A stretch of DNA of 64,000 bases from Micromonospora sp. WMMD882 (GCF_027497255.1 NZ_CP114903.1:558001-622000); one strand, 5' to 3'. Shown: positions 1-9,903, counted from the stretch's first letter. Made by a program: numbers and translations. The notes: generated by a model not told the origin, from the letters alone.

Positions 1-1021
1 GTGGTGGCACCGCTGCTACTGGTCGGTGCGGTTGCCCTGGCTGCGCAAGCGGGCGGCGGTGGCCCGGTTCGTCGGGCTGGCCGAGTTCGTGCTCGGCGCC
101 CTGCTCGGCGAGGCCCCGATGTCGGTCTCCCAGGCGTCCGGGACGGGTCTGCTGGACCTGCGTGCCTGCGAATGGGATCCGGAGGCGTGCGACCTGGCCG
201 GGGTGCGTCCGCAGGAGCTTCCCGTGCTGGCGCCGGCCGGCTGGCGGGGCCGGCTGCGGCCGGAGTTCGCCCGGCGCTGGCCCGGGTTGGCCGGCGCGGC
301 GTGGGCCGCGCCGATCGGCGACGGCGCGGCGTCGAATGTCGGCTCCGGCTGCGTCGGCCCGGACCGGGCCGCGGTGACCGTGGGCACCTCCGCGGCGGTA
401 CGGCTGCTCCAGGCGGCCCCGGCGGGCGCGCCGCTGCCGTTGCTGCCCTCGGGGCTGTGGCGCTACCGGGTCGACCACGACCACGTGGTGACCGGAGCCG
501 CGTACTCCTCCGCCGGCAACCTGTTCGCCTGGGCGAACCGGGAGCTGCGGCTGCCGCAGGGCGAGGAGCTGCACGCCGCGCTGGCACGGGTGCCGAGGTC
601 CGGCGGCGTGTCGGCGGACCCCCGGTTCGGCGGCGACCGGCCGCCGGGGCTGGACCCGGCCGGCTCGGGCCGGTTGGCGGGGCTGTCGCTGTCCACCACG
701 GCGGTGGAGATCCTGGCCGGACTGTTGGCCGGGGTCTGCGCCCGGGTGGCCGACGACCTCGCCGGGGTCGAGTCGACCGTGGGTCACCCGGTCGAGGTGG
801 TGCTGGGTGGGGGAGCGGTGACCGCCTCGCCGTGGTGGCGGGAGGCGTTCGCGGTGGCGCTGGCCCCCCGCCCGGTGCGGCACCAGGCGAACCCGGAGAT
901 CGGCGCGACCGGGGCGGCGCTGGTCGCGGCGGGCCGGTTGGCGGAGGCGGCGGAGCTGACCGGCATCGGCCGGACGGATGATCGACGCTCACCGGGTCCG
1001 GTAGGAGGGGCACGCTCCTGA
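1..1021 (+). CDS. FGGY-family carbohydrate kinase, 3' part (5' end outside window)
   Basis: The reading frame is open from base 2 and stops at 1021, so only the C-terminal ~339 residues are present. FGGY kinases transfer phosphate from ATP to a sugar such as gluconate or xylulose. The sequence shows the ATP-lobe phosphate-binding stretch (TVGTSAAVRLL), a GAAYSSAGNLFAW segment typical of gluconokinase/xylulokinase-like members, and the C-terminal adenosine motif GGGAVTASPWW followed by a GATGAAL stretch. The N-terminal sugar-binding lobe lies upstream and cannot be seen, so the substrate stays open. The next gene starts about 100 bp downstream with its own promoter-like TTGACA, so the two are probably not one operon. 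Confidence 0.8.
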   Translation, partial: WWHRCYWSVRLPWLRKRAAVARFVGLAEFVLGALLGEAPMSVSQASGTGLLDLRACEWDPEACDLAGVRPQELPVLAPAGWRGRLRPEFARRWPGLAGAAWAAPIGDGAASNVGSGCVGPDRAAVTVGTSAAVRLLQAAPAGAPLPLLPSGLWRYRVDHDHVVTGAAYSSAGNLFAWANRELRLPQGEELHAALARVPRSGGVSADPRFGGDRPPGLDPAGSGRLAGLSLSTTAVEILAGLLAGVCARVADDLAGVESTVGHPVEVVLGGGAVTASPWWREAFAVALAPRPVRHQANPEIGATGAALVAAGRLAEAAELTGIGRTDDRRSPGPVGGARS

Positions 1022-1042
1022 GCCTCTCCCCCGACTGACCCG

Positions 1043-1071
1043 TTGACAGTATCCGCTGGCCTGGTTGGATG
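1043..1071 (+). promoter_or_regulatory. possible promoter for the histidine kinase gene
   Basis: A perfect -35 hexamer TTGACA lies at 1043-1048. The -10 position 16-18 bases further on holds only a weak match (TTGGAT at 1065-1070). If used, transcription would begin near 1077, which favours the downstream GTG start at 1123 over the ATG at 1069. Confidence 0.35.
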
Positions 1072-1122
1072 GACTCCGCTCCCCGGTCTCGCGGCGGACG
1101 CGAGGTGACGGGGGAGGTGTGC

Positions 1123-3933
1123 GTGGGGACGGGTCCGGAGCAGACGGACGGCACGGCGGCCCCGTCCCGTCGACGCCGGCTGGACGTCCGGGTGGTGCCG
1201 CACCGGCGGCGGTCCCCGTTCCGGCTGCGGGACTGGCGGATCCGCACCAAACTGGCGGCTGTGCTGATCATCCCGTCGGTGGCGTTCCTGGTGCTGGCCG
1301 GGGTGCAGACCCGGGGCCTGGTCGGTCAGGCGGGGGTGCTCAGCGGCTTCGCCGAGCAGGTGGCGATCGGCCGGGAGATCACCCTCGCCGTGCACCAGCT
1401 CCAGCAGGAACGGGACCGGTCGGCCGGCGAGCTGGCCGGGCTGCGGGCGGCCGGCGGCGACACGGTCCGCGCCGATCCGGCGGTGGCGCTCAAGCCGTTG
1501 CAGGCCGCCACCGACGAGGCGATGCAGCGGCTCCGGCGGGCCGCCGAGCCGTTGGCCGACTCCGACGCCGCCTGGCGGGTGTCGTACGCGGAGGCGCTGG
1601 AGGCGTACGACCAGATCGTCTACCTGCGGTCGGCGATCGGCCCGGGGGTGTTGAGCAGCGGCACGGTGCTGGGCAACTACGACCGCCTCGTCGACGAGCT
1701 GCTGAACCTGCTGGCCGAGCCGTCGCCGGGCCCGGACGCGCCCGAGCTGAGCGACGCGGTGCTGCGCTACGTCCAACTGGCCCGGGTGAAGGAGCTCTCC
1801 TCCCGGATCCGGGCCCAGCTCTACGTGGCCGCCCGGGCCGGCCGGTACGGGGTCGAGGACCAGGTCCTCCTGACCGACCTGCGGGCCCAGCAGTTGACCG
1901 CGCTGGGGGCGTTCCGGGGCGCGGCCACGGTCGCCCAGGTGCGCCGGTACGACCAGACCACGCTGGATCCGGCGTTCGTGTCGGCGACCCGCCTGGAGGA
2001 ACAGAGCCTGCCGGTCGGCGGGGCCGACCCGGCGGTGCTGCCGGCGACCCAGTGGTGGGCGGCCAGCGAGCAGCGCCACGAGCTGCTGCGACAGGTCGAG
2101 GCGGGGGTGTTGGAAGACGCGGTGACCCAGGCCGGGCAGGCCCGGGGGGCGCAGTTGCGGCAGACCCTGCTGGTCGTCGGCGGGATCGTCGCGGTGCTGC
2201 TGGTGGCGTTGTTGATCTCGGTGCTGATCGGCCGGTCCATCGCGCGCTCGATGCGGTTGCTGCGCGGGCAGGCGTTGCGTATCGCCCAGCTGGAGCTGCC
2301 CGACACGCTGGACCGGCTGCGCACGGTGACCGGCGGGGTCCCGGAGATCGAGGTCGCGCCGGCGGTGGTCCGGTCCCTGGACGAGATCGGTGAGCTGGCG
2401 GAGGCGTTCGTCGCGGTGCACCGCAGCGCGGTGAGCGTGGCCCTGGAGCAGGCGACGATGCGCCGCAACGTCAACGCCATGTTCGTCAACCTGGCCCGCC
2501 GCAGCCAGGTGCTGGTGGAGCGCCAGTTGGAGCTGCTGGACGACCTGGAACGCGACGAGAGCGACCCGGACCAGTTGGAGAACCTGTTCAAGCTGGACCA
2601 TCTCGCGGCCCGGATGCGTCGTAACGACGAGAGCCTGCTGGTGCTGTCGGGGTCGGAGTCCAGCCGACGCTGGAACCGGCCGATCGGTCTGCCCTCGGTG
2701 CTGCTGGCCGCCGGGGCGGAGATCGAGCAGTACCAGCGGATCCGGCACGACTCCGTGGCCGACCTGCACGTGGTCGGGCACGCGGTGGGCGAGGTGGTGC
2801 ACCTGCTGGCGGAGCTGCTGGAGAACGCCACCGCCTTCTCCCGGCCGGACACGCTGGTCCGGGTCAGCGCCGCGGCGGTCGACGGCGGAGCGGTCGTCGA
2901 GATCGCCGACCAGGGGCTGGGGATGAGCCCGTCGGCGTTGGAGCAGACGAACCGGTTGCTGGCCAGTCCGCCGGCGGCCGACGTGGCGGCGTCCGAGCGG
3001 ATGGGGCTGTTCGTGGTCGGGCACCTGGCGGTCCGACACAGGATCGAGGTGCGGTTGCGCGCCGGGCAGCCGGAGGGGGTGGTGGCCCGGGTGACCCTGC
3101 CGGCGGCGCTGCTGGCCCCGGCGCCGGAGCGGGAGCTGCGGGCCCCGGCGTCGCGGCGGATGCTGACCGCGGCGCTGGCCAGCGCGGCCGGCCGGGCCGC
3201 GCTGGCCGGGTCCGGCGGTGGGGCCCAGGGGGCCCGGCGGGGGACGAACGGCGTGGCGGCCCCGGCGCCCGGTCCGGGCAGTGGCTTCGGCCCCGGCGGC
3301 GTGCCGGGTGGTGGCTTCGGCCCCGGCGGCGTGCCGGGTGGTGGCTTCGGCCCCGGCGGCGTGCCGGGTGGTGGGGCCGGTCCCTTGACGCCCGGCGCCG
3401 GTGGCACGGCGGGCGGGCCCGGCGGGGGCGGCGGTCAGCCCGGTCTCCTCGCCCCGCCACCCCGGCGGCCGGGCGGGTTGGAGTTGCCGGTGGCGGGGCG
3501 GCCACCGGAGCGGCCGGCCGGCCCGCGGCCGGTGCCGACCCGCGCCGAGGACGTGCTCGACTCCGCGGCCGGCACGTCGGCGCCGGAGGCCAGCACGTGG
3601 TGGTCGCGGAAGCCGCCGACGTCGCCGGGTCGCCCGGCGGGCGCGCCGACGCCGCCGGCCACGCCGGTCACCGGGGGAGTCAACGAGCGGGGGCTACCGG
3701 TGCGGGTGCCGATGGCGCAGTTGGCCGCGGTGACCCGGTCGGCGCAGCCGGCCGCACCGAGGTCCCGGCACGACCCGGACCCGGACGCCGTGGGAGGGAT
3801 GCTGTCCCGGTTCTACGGCGGGGTACGCCGTGCCGAGGCCGAGGACGACACCAGGGAGATCACCCTGTCGGACGACACCCGGGAGCTACCCGTGCCGCCG
3901 ACCGGGCCGCGCAGCGAAGGGGAACAGTATTGA
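1123..3933 (+). CDS. nitrate/nitrite-sensing-type sensor histidine kinase (conservon CvnA-like)
   Basis: A membrane sensor kinase of the actinobacterial conservon type. A first membrane helix ([17 protein letters not shown]) is followed by a helical extracellular region resembling the NIT domain. Then come a second helix ([20 protein letters not shown]) and a HAMP-like linker. The dimerisation region [14 protein letters not shown] precedes a HATPase domain with N box [10 protein letters not shown] and G box DQGLGMS. The last ~250 residues are Gly/Pro-rich and low complexity, with three 10-residue repeats. I chose GTG 1123 because GGGGGAGG sits six bases before it. ATG 1069 is in frame but has no ribosome site. 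The stop overlaps the start of the roadblock gene (TGATG). Signal and output are unknown. Confidence 0.85.
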   Translation: MGTGPEQTDGTAAPSRRRRLDVRVVPHRRRSPFRLRDWRIRTKLAAVLIIPSVAFLVLAGVQTRGLVGQAGVLSGFAEQVAIGREITLAVHQLQQERDRSAGELAGLRAAGGDTVRADPAVALKPLQAATDEAMQRLRRAAEPLADSDAAWRVSYAEALEAYDQIVYLRSAIGPGVLSSGTVLGNYDRLVDELLNLLAEPSPGPDAPELSDAVLRYVQLARVKELSSRIRAQLYVAARAGRYGVEDQVLLTDLRAQQLTALGAFRGAATVAQVRRYDQTTLDPAFVSATRLEEQSLPVGGADPAVLPATQWWAASEQRHELLRQVEAGVLEDAVTQAGQARGAQLRQTLLVVGGIVAVLLVALLISVLIGRSIARSMRLLRGQALRIAQLELPDTLDRLRTVTGGVPEIEVAPAVVRSLDEIGELAEAFVAVHRSAVSVALEQATMRRNVNAMFVNLARRSQVLVERQLELLDDLERDESDPDQLENLFKLDHLAARMRRNDESLLVLSGSESSRRWNRPIGLPSVLLAAGAEIEQYQRIRHDSVADLHVVGHAVGEVVHLLAELLENATAFSRPDTLVRVSAAAVDGGAVVEIADQGLGMSPSALEQTNRLLASPPAADVAASERMGLFVVGHLAVRHRIEVRLRAGQPEGVVARVTLPAALLAPAPERELRAPASRRMLTAALASAAGRAALAGSGGGAQGARRGTNGVAAPAPGPGSGFGPGGVPGGGFGPGGVPGGGFGPGGVPGGGAGPLTPGAGGTAGGPGGGGGQPGLLAPPPRRPGGLELPVAGRPPERPAGPRPVPTRAEDVLDSAAGTSAPEASTWWSRKPPTSPGRPAGAPTPPATPVTGGVNERGLPVRVPMAQLAAVTRSAQPAAPRSRHDPDPDAVGGMLSRFYGGVRRAEAEDDTREITLSDDTRELPVPPTGPRSEGEQY
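3281..3370 (+). repeat. three perfect 30-bp tandem repeats inside the kinase gene
   Basis: Units at 3281-3310, 3311-3340 and 3341-3370 are identical and encode [10 protein letters not shown] three times in the disordered C-terminal tail. The length is a multiple of three, so copy-number change would keep the frame. Confidence 0.95.
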
Positions 3934-4352
3934 TGACGTTGAGCCAAGAGGCGCGTGACCTGAGCTGGCTGGTCAGCGCTTTCACCGAGCGGGTGCCGGG
4001 CGTCGCGCACGCGATCGTGGTGTCGTCCGACGGGCTGCTGGTGGCGATCTCCGACCATCTGCCCCGGGACCACGCGGACAAGCTGGCGGCGGTGACGTCC
4101 GGGTTGATGAGCATCACGGCCGGGGCGGCGCAGATGTTCGACGGTGACATCGTCAAGCAGACGGTGGTGGAGATGGGGCGCGGGTACTTCCTGGTCATGC
4201 AGATCCGCGACGGTTCCATCCTGGCCACCCTGGCCGCCGCCGACGCGGACATCGGCGTGGTCGGGTACGAGATGGCCCGGCTGGCGAAGCAGGCCGGTGA
4301 GATGCTGACCCCGGCGCTGCGCGCGGAGTTGCAGCAGGCCCTGCCGCGCTGA
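3933..4352 (+). CDS. roadblock/LC7 domain protein (conservon CvnB-like)
   Basis: A 139-residue single-domain roadblock/LC7 protein. The family modulates small GTPases or acts as a dimeric adaptor. Sequence features are the N-terminal helix [29 protein letters not shown], the central [11 protein letters not shown] and the strand pair [18 protein letters not shown]. The ATG overlaps the kinase stop by one base, so the two are translationally coupled. In complete conservons, cvnA-cvnB is followed by a DUF742 gene (cvnC) and a GTPase gene (cvnD). Here the next gene is on the other strand, so the set is incomplete at this site and the GTPase partner would have to be encoded elsewhere. Confidence 0.9.
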   Translation: MTLSQEARDLSWLVSAFTERVPGVAHAIVVSSDGLLVAISDHLPRDHADKLAAVTSGLMSITAGAAQMFDGDIVKQTVVEMGRGYFLVMQIRDGSILATLAAADADIGVVGYEMARLAKQAGEMLTPALRAELQQALPR

Positions 4353-4489
4353 GTCGTTCCCCGGCGGCGCGTTACCGTCGTCGCCGGGTGGCCCGGCCGC
4401 GTCGTGGCCGCCGGACGGCGGCGTCAGGATGTGCCGTGGTCCCCGGGTGACGCGGTCGTGCGGGGTGGCGGCGCTGTCGTGGGGCGGAC

Positions 4490-4523
4490 GACGGGCCCGT
4501 CGGGTTGTTCCGCCGGGCCCGTC
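4490..4523. terminator. hairpin between convergent genes
   Basis: A 14-bp near-perfect stem (arms 4490-4503 and 4510-4523, one mismatch, built on GACGGGCCCG) with a short GTTGTT loop. It lies between the convergent roadblock and beta-glucosidase genes. No T-tract follows, as is common in high-GC actinomycetes. Confidence 0.5.
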
Positions 4524-4567
4524 CGCGACCGGAGGCGCCGGTCTGCCCTACCGGCGACCGTCCGCGC

Positions 4568-6088
4568 TCAGATCGTGTTGTCGGCGATCACCCGGCGGTA
4601 CCAGTGGGCGCTGCTCTTCAGGACGCGCCGCTGGGTGGGGTAGTCCACGTAGATCAGGCCCCACCGCTGGTCGTAGCCCTGCTCCCACTCGAAGTTGTCC
4701 AGCAGCGACCACACGTGGTAGCTCTCCAGCGGCACTCCGGCGGCGATCGCCCGGTGGGCGGCGGCCAGGTGGTCGCGGAGGAACGCGACGCGTCCGGAGT
4801 CGTCGACCGTGCCGTCGGCGGCGAGGGCGTCCGGGGTGGGCAGCCCGTTCTCGGTGACGGTGATCGGCACCGGGCCGTAGTCACGGGTCACCCGGGTCAG
4901 GATGTCGTACATCCCCTCCGGGAAGATCTGCTGCCAGGTGGCCACCGAGGTGGGCCAGCGCCGTTCGGTGCCACCGGTCGCGGTGACGTAGATCGGCGTG
5001 TAGTACTGCACCGCCAGCAGGTCCACCGGGCTGGAGATGACGGCCAGGTCGCCTTCGCGGATGCCCCGGGCCAGCCGACTGGTGGGGCCGAGGTCGGCCA
5101 GCACGTCGGCGGGGTACCTGCCGGTGAAGACCGGGTCGAGGTAGAGGCGGTTCTCGTACCCGTCGAACAGGTGGGCCGCCGCGGTGCTGGCGGGGGAGTC
5201 GTCGGCCGGGTAGCACGGGTGCAGGTTGAGCGCGGGGCCGATGCGGCTGGCGCTGCCGGTGTCGCGCAGTTGCCGGACGGCGAGCCCGTGGGCGAGGTGC
5301 AGGTGGTGGGCGACCAGGTAGGCCGCGTCCGGGTCCTGCCGACCGGGGGCGTGGTGGCCGATGATGTAGCCGTTCTGCACCACGGTCTTCGGCTCGTTTA
5401 TGGTCAGCCAGACCGGCACCTGCTCGCCGAGGGCGTCGAAGACGGCCCGGGCGTAGTCGGCGAACCGGTGGGCGGTGTCCCGGTTCTCCCAGCCCCCGAG
5501 GTCCTGCAGGGCCTGCGGCAGGTCCCAGTGGAAGAGGGTGGCCATCGGGGCGATGCCGCGCTCGTGCAGCCCGTCGACGAGCCGGCGGTAGAAGTCGAGG
5601 CCACGCTGGTTCGGCGTGCCGGCGCCGTCGGGCTGGACGCGCGGCCAGGCGATGGAGAACCGGTAGCTGCGCAGCCCGATGTCGCGCATCAGGTCGAGGT
5701 CGGTGGGGTAGCGGTGGTAGTGGTCGGCGGCCACGTCGCCGGTGTCGCCGCCGTGGGTCCGGCCGGGCGTGCGGCTGAAGGTGTCCCAGACCGATTCGCC
5801 GCGCCCGTCGTCCTTGGTCGCGCCCTCGACCTGGTAGGCGGAGGTGGCGGCGCCCCAGCCGAAGTCCGGCGGGAAGCGCAGCCCGAGCTGCCCCTCGGGG
5901 TCGGTGTGCCGGCCGGGGCCGTGCCCGTTCACCGAGGTGGTCCGACCGTCGGCCGTCGGCAGGCCGGCGGCGGGGGCCGGGTCCGGGTCCGTCGGGACGG
6001 TCGGCGCCGCGGTCAGCTCGGTCTCGGCGGTGGCGGCGCCGACGGAGGCGGCGCGTTGGTGCAGGCGCCGCCGGGTGACTATCGACAT
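4568..6088 (-). CDS. GH1 beta-glucosidase
   Basis: A 506-residue family 1 glycoside hydrolase that splits cellobiose and related beta-glucosides. Residues 1-65 form a low-complexity extension without a signal peptide, so the enzyme is probably intracellular. The barrel starts at RFPPDFGWGAATSAYQVEGA. The acid/base Glu232 is in LTINEP and the nucleophile Glu413 is in VTENG. The C-terminal WSLLDNFEWEQGY and RWGLIYVDY stretches complete the family pattern. The ATG at 6088 has GAGGAG upstream. The longer in-frame extension to 6445 would cross the CebR-like operator and was not used. An operator 43 bases upstream suggests induction by cello-oligosaccharides, together with the divergent GH48 gene. 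Confidence 0.92.
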   Translation of the reverse strand: MSIVTRRRLHQRAASVGAATAETELTAAPTVPTDPDPAPAAGLPTADGRTTSVNGHGPGRHTDPEGQLGLRFPPDFGWGAATSAYQVEGATKDDGRGESVWDTFSRTPGRTHGGDTGDVAADHYHRYPTDLDLMRDIGLRSYRFSIAWPRVQPDGAGTPNQRGLDFYRRLVDGLHERGIAPMATLFHWDLPQALQDLGGWENRDTAHRFADYARAVFDALGEQVPVWLTINEPKTVVQNGYIIGHHAPGRQDPDAAYLVAHHLHLAHGLAVRQLRDTGSASRIGPALNLHPCYPADDSPASTAAAHLFDGYENRLYLDPVFTGRYPADVLADLGPTSRLARGIREGDLAVISSPVDLLAVQYYTPIYVTATGGTERRWPTSVATWQQIFPEGMYDILTRVTRDYGPVPITVTENGLPTPDALAADGTVDDSGRVAFLRDHLAAAHRAIAAGVPLESYHVWSLLDNFEWEQGYDQRWGLIYVDYPTQRRVLKSSAHWYRRVIADNTI

Positions 6089-6130
6089 AGGACGTTCTCC
6101 TCGTGGATGCGGGGCCCGCCACCAGGCGGC

Positions 6131-6144
6131 CGGGAGCGCTCCCA
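6131..6144. promoter_or_regulatory. CebR-like operator upstream of the beta-glucosidase
   Basis: CGGGAGCGCTCCCA matches the published CebR palindrome TGGGAGCGCTCCCA at 13 of 14 positions. CebR is a LacI-family repressor of cellulose genes that is released by cellobiose. The site is just upstream of the likely start of the minus-strand beta-glucosidase. Confidence 0.8.
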
Positions 6145-6344
6145 GCATAGGGCAGGGTGAGTCGACCGCGGTGCGGTCCGGAGGCTTCCGGGGCTGGTCG
6201 CGGCGGGTCGAGCGGGGCTGGGACGGCTGTCGTCGGCGGCTCGGCGGGGCCGAATCCGGGTGCCGATAGCGAACGAGGCCGTCCGGGCGGCGCGTCGCGC
6301 CTGTCCCGTCGGCCTCTTTTCCCGTCGTTACTGGAGGTCTAGTG

Positions 6345-6378
6345 TGTGGGGACGGGGAGGGCAACCCCCGTCCCCACA
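6345..6378. terminator. strong GC hairpin between the two divergent promoters
   Basis: The arms TGTGGGGACGGGG and CCCCGTCCCCACA pair over about 13 bp around a short AGGGCAA loop. It lies in the middle of a divergent intergenic region rather than at a gene end, so it could be a transcription insulator, an attenuator in a long leader, or a remnant. Confidence 0.45.
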
Positions 6379-6587
6379 GTGGTGCAAGTGCACGTACGAG
6401 CGGAATGGGCGTCCTGTCGTACGTGCCGCGCGGGAGCCGGGCCACGCGAGTGGCTCTGGTTCCACCTCCCTTCAGAGTGGATGGGATCCGGCTGACGGCG
6501 GAGTCCGGGCTGGCCCGCCGTCAGCCCTCCGGGCTGGGGCCGGATCGTTCCGGGAGGACGATCCGGTATGGAGTTAGTGCGTGAGCC

Positions 6588-6615
6588 TCGTCGATGGAAG
6601 CGCTCCCATCGACGA
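6588..6615. promoter_or_regulatory. CebR-like operator with extended dyad
   Basis: The core TGGAAGCGCTCCCA (6595-6608) sits in a 28-bp inverted repeat whose arms pair perfectly except for one position pair. This is the most extended of the three sites and is likely the main operator for the GH48 promoter. Confidence 0.8.
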
Positions 6616-6736
6616 TGCTGCGACTGTAACGCCCGTCACGGGTTTGTGAAAGACCCAAAATGAGACCGAAACATTCGGAGCCTCTGACCTGCAGTGATGC
6701 AAGCCGGACGCATGGTGTTCACCCGTGCTCTTGTTA

Positions 6737-6750
6737 CGGGAGCGCTCCCA
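6737..6750. promoter_or_regulatory. second CebR-like operator upstream of GH48
   Basis: CGGGAGCGCTCCCA is identical to the site upstream of the beta-glucosidase. It lies about 240 bases before the GH48 start and about 140 bases from the 28-bp operator, a spacing that would allow looping or dual-site repression. Confidence 0.8.
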
Positions 6751-6989
6751 TGACACACTGCGACTACCGCGGAGCCAGATTGCGCGGGTGCGGGTCGCCG
6801 AGGGCAACCGGTCACTGAGCCGGCGGCACCCCACCAGCGGAAGGGCGAGCCCGTCGCTCCCCTCCCGCAGCCCGTTCCGGGCGGGCCGACCCCCATCACC
6901 GCGCCTGCCACCCCCCGCGCACCTGTCGCGTGGAGGCGCTCGCCGCGGGCCCCACCGGCCCCGGCCTGGTCCGAGGAGACACCGCGCAC

Positions 6990-9896
6990 ATGAGACAACT
7001 GGCAAGACGTCGCCGGCTGGCGATGCTCGCCGCCACCACGCTGGCCATCGGCGGGGTCACCCTGCCGGCCAGCGTCGCGCAGGCCGCCCCGGCCTGCGAC
7101 GTGGTCTACGCGACCAACGACTGGAGCAACGGTTTCACCGCCAACGTCACGCTGAAGAACCTCGGCGACCCGATCAACGGCTGGACGCTGAAGTTCAACT
7201 TCCCCTCCGGCCAGCGGCTCACCCAGGGCTGGTCGGCCCGGTGGAGCCAGTCCGGCACCGAGGTGACCGCCGTCAACGAGTCGTACAACGGCAGCATCCC
7301 CACCAACGGGTCTCTCAGCCTCGGCTTCAACGGCACCCACACCGGCACCAACACCAAGCCGACCTCGTTCAGCGTCAACGGCGTGACCTGTGGCGGCACC
7401 ACCGCCCCGAAGCCGCCGACGGTCGCGTTGTCCGTGCCGTCCGGCCCGTTCGTGGCCCCGGCGGACGTGCCGCTGACCGCCACCGCCAGCGACTCGGACG
7501 GGACGGTCAGCAAGGTCGAGTTCTACCGCAACGGCCTGCTGGTCAACACCGACACCAGCGCCCCGTACGCGTACACGCTGGAGGACCTGCCGGCCGGCAG
7601 CTACACCGTCCAGGCCAAGGCGTACGACAACGCCAACCTCTCGACGACCGACGAGAAGTCGTTCACCGTCTCCGCGGCCACCGGCCCGATCCTGGTCGCC
7701 ACCCCGTCGGCGGTGGGCGTTCCCGAGGGCGGCAGCGCCACGGTGAACCTCAAGCTCAGCGGCCTGCCCTCGGGCAACGTGCCGGTGACCCTGACCCGCA
7801 CCGGGGACACCGACATCACCGTCAGCCCGGCCTCGCTGACGCTGACCCCGAGCAACTGGAGCACCGGCGTCAACGTCACGGTCAGCGCGGCCGAGGACGC
7901 CGACACGCTGGGCGGCGCCGCCACCATCACCGCCTCCGCGACCGGCTACGCCCCGCTGGCGATCACCGCCACCGAGGTCGACAACGACACCCCGGGCGGG
8001 GACAACGTCTGGAACGCCCGCTTCCTGGAGCTCTACGGCAAGATCAAGAACTCGGGGTACTTCAGCCCCGAGGGCGTGCCGTACCACTCCATCGAGACGC
8101 TGATCGTCGAGGCTCCCGACCACGGGCACGAGACCACCAGCGAGGCGTTCAGCTACTGGCTCTGGCTGGAGGCCGCCTACGGCCGGGCCACCCAGAACTG
8201 GGCCCCGTTCAACAACGCCTGGACGGTGATGGAGAAGTACATCATCCCGTCGCACGCCGACCAGCCCACGGCCGGCTCCCCGGGCACCCCGCAGTACGCC
8301 GCCGAGCACGACCTGCCCAGCCAGTACCCGTCGACCCTGGACGCCAACGTGCCGGTCGGCCAGGACCCGCTGCGCAACGAGCTGCAGACCACCTACGGCA
8401 CCGGTGACATCTACGGCATGCACTGGCTGCTCGACGTGGACAACGTCTACGGCTTCGGCCGCTGCGGCGACGGCACCACCCGTCCGGCGTACATCAACAC
8501 CTTCCAGCGCGGCACCCAGGAGTCGGTCTGGGAGACCGTTCCGCAGCCGTCCTGCGAGAGCCTGAAGCACGGTGGCCCGAACGGCTTCCTGGACCTGTAC
8601 ATCAAGGAGTCCGGCGGCACCCCGGCCAAGCAGTGGAAGTACACCAACGCGCCGGACGCCGACGCGCGTGCCGTGCAGGCCGCGTACTGGGCGCTGGTCT
8701 GGGCCAAGGCCCAGAACAAGCAGGCCGACGTGGCGGCCACCGTGGCGAAGGCCGCCAAGATGGGCGACTACCTGCGCTACGCCCTGTTCGACAAGTACTT
8801 CAAGAAGATCGGCAACTGCGTCGGCGCCACCGCCTGCCCGGCGGCCTCCGGCAAGGACTCCGCGCACTACCTGCTGTCCTGGTACTACGCCTGGGGCGGC
8901 GCGCTGGAGACCAGCCAGAACTGGTCGTGGCGGATCGGCTCCAGCCACAGCCACTTCGGCTACCAGAACCCGTTCGCGGCGTGGGCGATGGCCAACGTCA
9001 ACGAGCTGAAGCCGCGGTCGCCGAGCGCGGTCACCGACTGGCAGAAGAGCTTCGACCGGCAGCTCGAGTTCTACACCTGGCTCCAGTCCGCCGAGGGCGG
9101 CATCGCCGGTGGCGCCACCAACAGCTGGGGCGGCCACTACGGCACCCCGCCGGCCGGCACCGCCACCTTCTACGGCATGTTCTACGACGTCGACCCGGTC
9201 TACAACGACCCGCCGTCGAACCAGTGGTTCGGCATGCAGGTCTGGTCGATGCAGCGGATCGCCGAGCTCTACCAGGAGACCGGCAACGCCAAGGCCAAGG
9301 CGCTGCTGGACAAGTGGGTGCCGTGGGCCATCGCCAACACCACGGTGGGCGCCAACTGGTCGGTCCCGTCCGAGCTCAAGTGGACCGGTCAGCCGGCCAA
9401 CTGGAACCCGACCAGCCCGCAGGCGAACACCAACCTGCACGTCGAGGTGATCAGCACCGGTCAGGACGTCGGCGTCACCGGCTCCCTGGCCCGGACCCTG
9501 ATCGCGTACGCGGCCAAGTCGGGCAACGCGGCGGCGAAGACCACCGCGAAGGGCCTGCTGGACGCGCTCTACGCGGCCAGCGACGCCAAGGGCGTCGCCC
9601 GGCCGGAGACCCGTGGCGACTACCGTCGTTTCGACGACGTCTACGACGCCAGCACCGGCCAGGGTCTCTACATCCCGCAGGGGTGGAGCGGCAAGATGCC
9701 CAACGGTGACACCGTCGCCCCGGGCAAGAGCTTCCTCGACATCCGCTCCTTCTACAAGAACGACCCGGACTGGCCCAAGGTCCAGGCGTACCTGGACGGC
9801 GGCCCCGAGCCGACGTTCACGTACCACCGGTTCTGGGCGCAGGTCGACGTGGCCATGGCCTACGCCGACTTCGGTCGCCTGTTCCCGAACGGCTGA
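6990..9896 (+). CDS. secreted GH48 cellulase with N-terminal CBM2
   Basis: A 968-residue exported processive exocellulase releasing cellobiose from crystalline cellulose. A Sec signal with RRRR and a hydrophobic core ends at ASVAQA/A (residue 32). A CBM2 cellulose-binding module follows (about 34-135, Cys36 and Cys134 at its ends, surface Trp residues). Next are an Ig-like module (VEFYRNGLLVNTD...YTVQAKAYDN) and a second beta-sandwich linker with PEGGSATVNLKLSG. The GH48 domain starts near residue 345. Its proposed proton donor is Glu385 in HETTSEA, and GWGGHYGTPP-like and YQETGNAKAK segments follow. The ATG at 6990 has GAGGAG 11 bases upstream. The earlier in-frame ATG at 6930 lacks a site. 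Two CebR-like operators upstream suggest control by cellobiose. Confidence 0.95.
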   Translation: MRQLARRRRLAMLAATTLAIGGVTLPASVAQAAPACDVVYATNDWSNGFTANVTLKNLGDPINGWTLKFNFPSGQRLTQGWSARWSQSGTEVTAVNESYNGSIPTNGSLSLGFNGTHTGTNTKPTSFSVNGVTCGGTTAPKPPTVALSVPSGPFVAPADVPLTATASDSDGTVSKVEFYRNGLLVNTDTSAPYAYTLEDLPAGSYTVQAKAYDNANLSTTDEKSFTVSAATGPILVATPSAVGVPEGGSATVNLKLSGLPSGNVPVTLTRTGDTDITVSPASLTLTPSNWSTGVNVTVSAAEDADTLGGAATITASATGYAPLAITATEVDNDTPGGDNVWNARFLELYGKIKNSGYFSPEGVPYHSIETLIVEAPDHGHETTSEAFSYWLWLEAAYGRATQNWAPFNNAWTVMEKYIIPSHADQPTAGSPGTPQYAAEHDLPSQYPSTLDANVPVGQDPLRNELQTTYGTGDIYGMHWLLDVDNVYGFGRCGDGTTRPAYINTFQRGTQESVWETVPQPSCESLKHGGPNGFLDLYIKESGGTPAKQWKYTNAPDADARAVQAAYWALVWAKAQNKQADVAATVAKAAKMGDYLRYALFDKYFKKIGNCVGATACPAASGKDSAHYLLSWYYAWGGALETSQNWSWRIGSSHSHFGYQNPFAAWAMANVNELKPRSPSAVTDWQKSFDRQLEFYTWLQSAEGGIAGGATNSWGGHYGTPPAGTATFYGMFYDVDPVYNDPPSNQWFGMQVWSMQRIAELYQETGNAKAKALLDKWVPWAIANTTVGANWSVPSELKWTGQPANWNPTSPQANTNLHVEVISTGQDVGVTGSLARTLIAYAAKSGNAAAKTTAKGLLDALYAASDAKGVARPETRGDYRRFDDVYDASTGQGLYIPQGWSGKMPNGDTVAPGKSFLDIRSFYKNDPDWPKVQAYLDGGPEPTFTYHRFWAQVDVAMAYADFGRLFPNG

Positions 9897-9903
9897 TCCG
9901 TGC

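Larger units (their letters stand above)
6089..6989. other. 901-bp divergent regulatory region of the beta-glucosidase and GH48 genes
   Basis: No convincing gene lies here. The region contains three CebR-like operators, one strong hairpin and the ribosome site of the GH48 gene (GAGGAG at 6973-6978). The hairpin at 6345 may insulate the two transcription directions. Confidence 0.7.

Noticed and set aside
784..3039. 751-residue open frame opposite the histidine kinase
   Set aside because: It is the complement of a well-supported kinase gene; His/Arg/Gln-rich composition without domains is typical of antisense frames in high-GC DNA.
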